Source: Firm-04 sp045600205 (lineage in GTDB: Bacteria > Bacillota > Clostridia > Oscillospirales > Ruminococcaceae). Taken from it: a DNA stretch of 38,286 nt. The notes under the pieces are model-generated. The model saw only the letters and a list, made by a program, of their open reading frames with translations. It was not told the DNA's origin and did not search any database. The translations under genes were made by a program, and so were the position numbers. This document shows, piece after piece, positions 33,578 to 38,286 of the stretch (position 1 is the first letter of the stretch; the number at the start of each line of letters is the position of its first letter). The DNA lies in the NCBI GenBank assembly GCA_045600205.1, contig JAZRXM010000036.1, forward strand, positions 1 through 38,286. The letters run 5' to 3'.

Positions 33578-33641
33578 TGCCCAATCACGAGATGGTTGTT
33601 TTCTACGTCTGCAAAATTCTCTGCTGATAAACGAAGCCTTG

Positions 33642-33678
33642 GCACACAGGTGTATTCACTGCATCTGTGTGCTTTTTT
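33642..33678 (+). terminator. Second terminator-like hairpin upstream of the GH3 gene
   Basis: GCACACAG (33642-33649) pairs with CTGTGTGC (33665-33672), and six T follow. There is no gene between it and the tRNA terminator, so it is either a back-up stop or ends an unseen short transcript. Confidence 0.75.
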
Positions 33679-33719
33679 CATATTTTTCAACAAAACGCAG
33701 ACTTTTCCGCAAAAACCGA

Positions 33720-33748
33720 TTGACAAAACGCCCCGAATATGATACCAT
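33720..33748 (+). promoter_or_regulatory. Likely promoter of the GH3 gene
   Basis: TTGACA at 33720-33725, a 17-bp spacer and TACCAT at 33743-33748 with TGA before it (extended -10). The -10 is weak. Confidence 0.5.
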
Positions 33749-33775
33749 GAAAAAAAAGCACAAGGAGGTTCTTCT

Positions 33776-36511
33776 ATGAAACAACTTCTTGACTGGAATG
33801 CGTACCTCGACACCGCCGTGCAGGCTGTGGCTGAGGGCATTGTAATGCTGAAAAATGAAAACAACGTTCTCCCGCTGGCAACCGCAACCGAGGTCGCACT
33901 GTTTGGCAGAATGCAGTTTCACTACTTCAAAAGCGGCACGGGATCAGGCGGTATGGTCAATGTGCACCGCGTGGTCGGCATCCGTGAGGGACTGATGGAG
34001 GCAGGCATTCTGCTCAATCCCGACCTGACCGAGATCTATACCGCGTGGGAAGCCGAAAATCCAACCGCCAAGGCTGATGGTTGGGGCGGCGAAGCATGGT
34101 CGCAGCCCGAAATGCCCCTGACCGATGAAATCGCTGAAATTGCTGCCAAATCCACCGACACTGCAATCTGCATCATTGCCCGTACCGCAGGCGAGGAACA
34201 GGATAATTTCGATGACGAAGGCTCCTATCGCCTGACACAAACCGAAACAGATATGCTGAAAACCGTGCGCCGCCACTTCGCAAAAATGATCGTGCTGCTG
34301 AATGTCGGCAACATTATTGATATGAGCGATATCGAAGCGGTCAAACCTGATGCAATTCTGTACATCTGGCAGGGCGGCATGATGGGTGGAAACGGTACCG
34401 CAGCGGTTCTGACAGGACAAATCTCGCCGTGCGGCAAACTTCCCGATACCATCGCCTATCAGCTCTCCGATTACCCGTCAGATGCCAATTTTGGCGATTT
34501 GAAGCGTAATTTCTATTCTGAGGATATCTATGTCGGCTACCGCTACTTCGAAACGGTCGCAAAAGACAAAGTACGCTATCCATTCGGATTCGGTCTGAGC
34601 TACACAACATTTTCCGTGGTACCCGTGATCGCCTCCCTGAAAGACGGCGTGGTATCCGTAGAAGCAAAAGTCACGAATACCGGCGATTTTTCAGGTAAGG
34701 AAGTCGTGCAGGTCTACTGCGAAGCACCCCTGGGCAGACTCGGCAAACCAGCCAGAGTTCTCTGCGGATTTCGCAAGACCGCGCTGCTTGAACCAAGTGA
34801 AACCGAAATTATACGCATCAGCTTTGATATGAGCGTTTGTGCATCCTACGATGATTCCGGCGTGACAAGCTGTAAAGACTGCTTCCTGCTCGAAAAGGGC
34901 GACTACCGCTTCTTTGTCGGCAGCGATGTGCGTTCTGCAACAGAATGCATGACCGTCAACATCTGGGAAAATATGCCGCAAAAGGTATGCCATTCCGCAA
35001 TGGCTCCCGTTTTACCATTTGCCCGCATGAAACCGGTCGCCGCTGATACGGGAATGCGCATGGAAAAGGAATCCGTGCCGCTCATGACCTACGATGAAGA
35101 AAAGCGCCGTATTGACGCACTTCCTGAGGAAATCCCAATGACAGGCAACTGCGGCATCAAGCTGGCAGATGTCCGTGACGGCAAAGCCTCTATGCGTAAT
35201 TTCATCGCGCAACTGGATGAGGATGACCTCTGCTGTCTGGTGCGCGGCGAGGGCATGGGCAGCCCCAAAGCCACGGCTGGTACCGCAGCGGTTTTCGGCG
35301 GCATCACCGAAAAACTGGCGATGCTCGGTATTCCCTGTGCCTGCTGCGATGACGGTCCGTCAGGTCTTCGCCTGGACAGCGGCAAAAAAGTCGCAAGTCT
35401 GCCCATCGGCACAATGCTTGCCGCAACGTTCAATCCGGAACTGATCGAACAGCTTTATACCTACACAGGCTTGGAAATGACCGAAAACAACATTGATATT
35501 CTTCTGGGACCGGGTATGAACATCCACCGTCACCCGCGCAACGGACGCAATTTCGAATATTTCTCCGAAGATCCGCTGCTGACGGGTAAAATGGGAGCCG
35601 CCATTCTCCGCGGACTGCAAACCAGCGGTGTCACAGGCACCATCAAGCATTTCTGCGGCAACAATCAGGAATCCAACCGTCACTACACCGAAAACTGTAT
35701 TTCCGTCCGCGCTTTGCGTGAAATATACCTGCGCGGATTCGAAATTGCCGTCAAGGAAGGCAGTGCCGATTCCGTCATGACCACCTACGGCAGCGTCAAC
35801 GGACAGTGGACCGCAGGCAGCTACGATCTGAACACGGTCATTTTGCGCGATGAATGGCGTTTTTCAGGTTTCACCATGACCGACTGGTGGGCAAATATCA
35901 ACCAGCGTGGACAGGAACCTGACAAATCCAATCTTGCCGCAATGGTACGTGCTCAGAATGACATTTATATGGTATGCCCCGACACCACCATGGCGCAGGG
36001 CAATCTGCACACTGCATTGCAGGACGGCACACTGACCATCGCGGAATTGCAGCGAAATGCCATGAATCTGTGCGGATTTTTGATGCACACCAACGCCATG
36101 AAGCGTCTTTGCGGCGAAGAATTCGAAATTGAGGTGCAAAACCGTCCGCAGGATACCGAAGATGACGGCTATCCGATCATGTATTATCCCGTGGATACGG
36201 ACTTTTCGTTCCCGATTGACGCATTGCAGCCCACAGACGGCAAACGCCATGCATTTGTCTTCTACCTCCAGAAGCTCGGTAAATATGAGCTGAGCGTCAC
36301 CGCAAGCGCGGAAAGTGACCATGCAGGCTTCGAAACAGTTGTGTTGGGAAGCCATGTCGCCACGTTCTGTTTCGGAAAGGAAGAATCCACGCAAACTGCG
36401 AATCTGCGCCTGTTTTCTGATTACACCATCACCCGCCTGCACTTCTTCGGCGAAGGCTTGCAATTGAAAGACATCCGCCTGCATTTTGTGTCGGAGGAAA
36501 AATTCAACTAA
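33776..36511 (+). CDS. GH3 family beta-glucosidase-like enzyme with permuted domain order
   Basis: A glycoside hydrolase of 911 residues without signal peptide, so cytosolic, probably cleaving imported beta-linked oligosaccharides. Domain order is swapped relative to ordinary GH3: the C-terminal alpha/beta-sandwich part comes first (~10-270, GIVMLKNENNVLPL, ending in YPFGFGLSYTTF), then a fibronectin III-like domain (~285-355), a linking region, and last the (beta/alpha)8 barrel (~470-790, GPSGLRLD, GPGMNIHRHPRNGRNFEYFS, IKHFCGNNQE). The nucleophile is Asp703 in TMTDWWA. The known Ruminococcus albus beta-glucosidase has this order. ATG at 33776 follows AAGGAGG. Sugar specificity (glucose, xylose or other) is not decided by these motifs. 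No terminator is evident after it. Confidence 0.93.
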   Translation: MKQLLDWNAYLDTAVQAVAEGIVMLKNENNVLPLATATEVALFGRMQFHYFKSGTGSGGMVNVHRVVGIREGLMEAGILLNPDLTEIYTAWEAENPTAKADGWGGEAWSQPEMPLTDEIAEIAAKSTDTAICIIARTAGEEQDNFDDEGSYRLTQTETDMLKTVRRHFAKMIVLLNVGNIIDMSDIEAVKPDAILYIWQGGMMGGNGTAAVLTGQISPCGKLPDTIAYQLSDYPSDANFGDLKRNFYSEDIYVGYRYFETVAKDKVRYPFGFGLSYTTFSVVPVIASLKDGVVSVEAKVTNTGDFSGKEVVQVYCEAPLGRLGKPARVLCGFRKTALLEPSETEIIRISFDMSVCASYDDSGVTSCKDCFLLEKGDYRFFVGSDVRSATECMTVNIWENMPQKVCHSAMAPVLPFARMKPVAADTGMRMEKESVPLMTYDEEKRRIDALPEEIPMTGNCGIKLADVRDGKASMRNFIAQLDEDDLCCLVRGEGMGSPKATAGTAAVFGGITEKLAMLGIPCACCDDGPSGLRLDSGKKVASLPIGTMLAATFNPELIEQLYTYTGLEMTENNIDILLGPGMNIHRHPRNGRNFEYFSEDPLLTGKMGAAILRGLQTSGVTGTIKHFCGNNQESNRHYTENCISVRALREIYLRGFEIAVKEGSADSVMTTYGSVNGQWTAGSYDLNTVILRDEWRFSGFTMTDWWANINQRGQEPDKSNLAAMVRAQNDIYMVCPDTTMAQGNLHTALQDGTLTIAELQRNAMNLCGFLMHTNAMKRLCGEEFEIEVQNRPQDTEDDGYPIMYYPVDTDFSFPIDALQPTDGKRHAFVFYLQKLGKYELSVTASAESDHAGFETVVLGSHVATFCFGKEESTQTANLRLFSDYTITRLHFFGEGLQLKDIRLHFVSEEKFN

Positions 36512-36568
36512 CCGCCCCGACCCAATGAATCCCAAAATTATCAAAATCGTAACAATTCGTCAAAGTTC

Positions 36569-36597
36569 TTGCTTTTTTGCCTCCCGTATGTTATAAT
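36569..36597 (+). promoter_or_regulatory. Promoter of the phosphodiester glycosidase gene
   Basis: TTGCTT at 36569-36574, a 17-bp spacer and TATAAT at 36592-36597, with TGT before it (extended -10). Confidence 0.85.
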
Positions 36598-36638
36598 GTA
36601 CTGTGCGACATTCTGACATCTTACGGGAGGCTTTTGAT

Positions 36639-37709
36639 ATGTCTGAGAAAAAAGCAAAAAAGAAACATCCGATCCGAACCTATATTGCTCGGTTTTTTAT
36701 TGTATTTTTCACCACCCTTTTGATGATTGTGACAGCACTTTATCTGCTGATGCTTGTCATTGCAAAGGGTCCGTCCGAAACTGCAAAAAAACGGTTTGTC
36801 TGCTCCGTACAGGAATCCAGTGCGCTCAAATTTCTCGCAAACTGGTACTATTCCGATGAGAAGATCGCCGAATACGTCGGGCAGGGCATCAACAATGCCA
36901 CAGACGAAAAAACCGATGTATCCTTGGTACAAATCAGTTCAGACATCACAACCGATTCGCTGAATCCACAAGGCAATGAGCACGCTTCCACGGATGACCC
37001 GCAGACGGAACTTCCGCAGACACCGCTGGAGATCATTGATATCTCTGGCAGCACCTACAAGGGAAAAATGATGCTGATTCATGATCCGTCCCGCGTATTT
37101 GTCGGCATTTCGGGAGCCTACGGTCCAAATTACGAAGGCAGAACCGTCATGGATATGATGAACAGCTACGGCGCGATCGGTGCAACCAACGCCGGTGGCT
37201 TTGAGGACAACGGCGGCGTCGGAAACGGCGGCATTCCGAACGGACTGGTCATATCCGAAGGTCAGCTTCGCTACGGTAACCTCGGCTGGTCTTATAATGT
37301 CATCGGCTTTGATAACAACAACATTCTCCACTGCGGCAAAATGACGGCTCAGCAGGCTCTCGACCTCGGTATCCGCGATGCCGTCTGCTGGGGACCGATG
37401 CTGATCGTCAACGGCAAGCCGCAAAATATTGAAAAGCCTTTGGAAGGCGGTCTGAACCCGCGTACTGCAATTGGTCAGGCCTCCGACGGCACCGTGATTC
37501 TGGTCGTCATTGACGGCAGACAGGCAAGCAGCCTCGGTGCAACATACGATGATCTGGTTACGATCATGCAGCAACACGGCGCAGTCAATGCCGCAAACCT
37601 CGATGGCGGCTCCTCGGCGCACATGATCTTCAACGGCGAGATCATCACCACATGCTCCTCGCTCTATGGTCCGCGCAAAATGCCCACCTGTATTCTGATC
37701 AAACCCTAA
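36639..37709 (+). CDS. Membrane-anchored phosphodiester glycosidase (NAGPA domain)
   Basis: A protein of 356 residues anchored in the membrane with its main domain outside. A short Lys-rich cytosolic start is followed by one membrane helix (~16-40, FFIVFFTTLLMIVTALYLL), a Ser/Thr/Pro-rich spacer, and a NAGPA domain (~150-355). Seen motifs are GATNAGGF, CWGPMLIVNG, NPRTAIGQ, LVVIDGRQ and the conserved NLDGGSSAHMIFNG. Relatives cleave GlcNAc-1-phosphodiesters; in Gram-positives they may trim wall teichoic acids or other glycopolymers. I start at ATG 36639, eight bases after GGGAGG, not at a codon upstream that would precede the site. The next gene begins nine bases after the stop, so the two form an operon. 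Confidence 0.9.
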   Translation: MSEKKAKKKHPIRTYIARFFIVFFTTLLMIVTALYLLMLVIAKGPSETAKKRFVCSVQESSALKFLANWYYSDEKIAEYVGQGINNATDEKTDVSLVQISSDITTDSLNPQGNEHASTDDPQTELPQTPLEIIDISGSTYKGKMMLIHDPSRVFVGISGAYGPNYEGRTVMDMMNSYGAIGATNAGGFEDNGGVGNGGIPNGLVISEGQLRYGNLGWSYNVIGFDNNNILHCGKMTAQQALDLGIRDAVCWGPMLIVNGKPQNIEKPLEGGLNPRTAIGQASDGTVILVVIDGRQASSLGATYDDLVTIMQQHGAVNAANLDGGSSAHMIFNGEIITTCSSLYGPRKMPTCILIKP

Positions 37710-37718
37710 GGAGAACAT

Positions 37719-38286
37719 ATGGAACAGACAAAATCGAATGCGGCAGTTTCGGATCCTGCTGTAAAAAAGAAGAAAAAACGTAAGAAAAAGCGTGTCAACA
37801 AGTTCAAGTGGGGCATGATTTGCTATATCACCGTATTCTTTTCCGCCCTTGCAATCGGACTCAAGATCTGCTGGGATTTTCTCGGAGAGTACGAAGCATC
37901 CCGCCCGATCCACGCCATGGAGGACTATCTCCCGACCATTGACGCGGATCTGCTGAAACAGCTTGCAGATGAGGAACTCAAGCATTTCGAGATGACCGAA
38001 TACGAAACGCCTGAGTTGCTCAGCGAATACGTACAAAAGGCTTTGCCCGACTACCCATCCTACCACTTCACCACAAAATTCGACTACACCGATGAGGTTC
38101 CGTCCTATCAGATTCTCAGCGAAGATCTGACCATCGCAAGCGTGAAGCTGCGGCAGACAGACAAAACCAAGAAATTCGGATTTCCCGTCTGGCAGGTCGG
38201 AGAACCGTCTGCCTGCCTGGAAATCTCCATGACCGCAAGATACTGCGTAGACATCATGGCGGATTCCGATATGATCGTACAGGTCA
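37719..38286 (+). CDS. Membrane-anchored protein with Lys-rich N-terminus (3' end outside window)
   Basis: The frame starts at ATG 37719, after AAGGAG, and is still open at the right edge, so only 189 codons are seen. The first ~30 residues are extremely basic (a block of Lys/Arg around VKKKKKRKKKR), then one membrane helix (~35-55, MICYITVFFSALAIGLKIC), then an acidic region that would lie outside the cell, with Tyr/Asp/Glu-rich stretches. I recognise no domain. Its operon partner is the phosphodiester glycosidase, which has the same topology, so a shared role in the cell envelope is plausible. Not cut by a stop or a frameshift within the window. Confidence 0.8.
   Translation, partial: MEQTKSNAAVSDPAVKKKKKRKKKRVNKFKWGMICYITVFFSALAIGLKICWDFLGEYEASRPIHAMEDYLPTIDADLLKQLADEELKHFEMTEYETPELLSEYVQKALPDYPSYHFTTKFDYTDEVPSYQILSEDLTIASVKLRQTDKTKKFGFPVWQVGEPSACLEISMTARYCVDIMADSDMIVQV

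Overview
The window looks like a chromosomal segment of a Gram-positive, plant-fibre-degrading gut bacterium of the genus Ruminococcus (sensu stricto) or a close relative. This is an inference from four points: four secreted proteins carry type I dockerins (cellulosome parts); one is a CBM22-GH10 xylanase and another a CBM22-dockerin-CE1 esterase; the GH3 enzyme has the swapped domain order known from Ruminococcus albus; and promoters, Shine-Dalgarno sites, a T-box leader and a Spo0A-type DNA-binding protein are all of Firmicute type. Base composition is near 50% GC. I see no phage, insertion sequence, CRISPR array or integration scar.

Layout. 1-2.3 kb: the tail of an unknown gene and an ABC-F ATPase. 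2.5-12.8 kb: a cellulosomal neighbourhood with an LRR/transglutaminase-like dockerin protein, a CBM22-dockerin-esterase, a DUF4874/DUF4832-type dockerin protein (minus strand) and a GH10 xylanase, interleaved with a DHH phosphoesterase and upp. 12.9-17.2 kb: a minus-strand housekeeping operon, prfA-tsaC-coaE-M18 aminopeptidase. 17.3-18.9 kb: a divergent pair, a transglutaminase-like lipoprotein (minus) and a stand-alone Spo0A C-terminal domain protein (plus), separated by helically phased 0A-box-like repeats. 18.9-22.2 kb: clpB behind a ribbon-helix-helix gene (minus). 22.3-24.8 kb: an AlaX-type tRNA editing protein and a CorA-like transporter; the gap between them has two minus-strand terminators and may encode a small RNA. 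24.9-29.5 kb: a sensor/degenerate-GGDEF/AraC regulator, then a T-box leader and thrS. 29.6-33.4 kb: a polytopic membrane protein, a cytidine-deaminase-like protein and a GtrB-type glycosyltransferase that appears to start at ATA. 33.4-36.5 kb: tRNA-Leu(UAA) and the permuted GH3 enzyme. 36.6 kb to the end: a membrane-anchored phosphodiester glycosidase and a truncated Lys-rich membrane protein.

How the parts fit. The dockerin proteins would be exported and docked on scaffoldins encoded elsewhere; xylanase plus esterase attack xylan backbone and ester side chains, and the cytosolic GH3 enzyme would finish imported oligosaccharides. The most noteworthy regulatory module is the Spo0A-C protein with its three exact TTCGAC repeats spaced 10 bp. 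One of them sits where the -35 element of the lipoprotein gene should be, as in Spo0A-activated promoters. Other points of interest are the ATA start codon, a putative RHH operator over the clpB operon start, and the possible antisense-strand small RNA.
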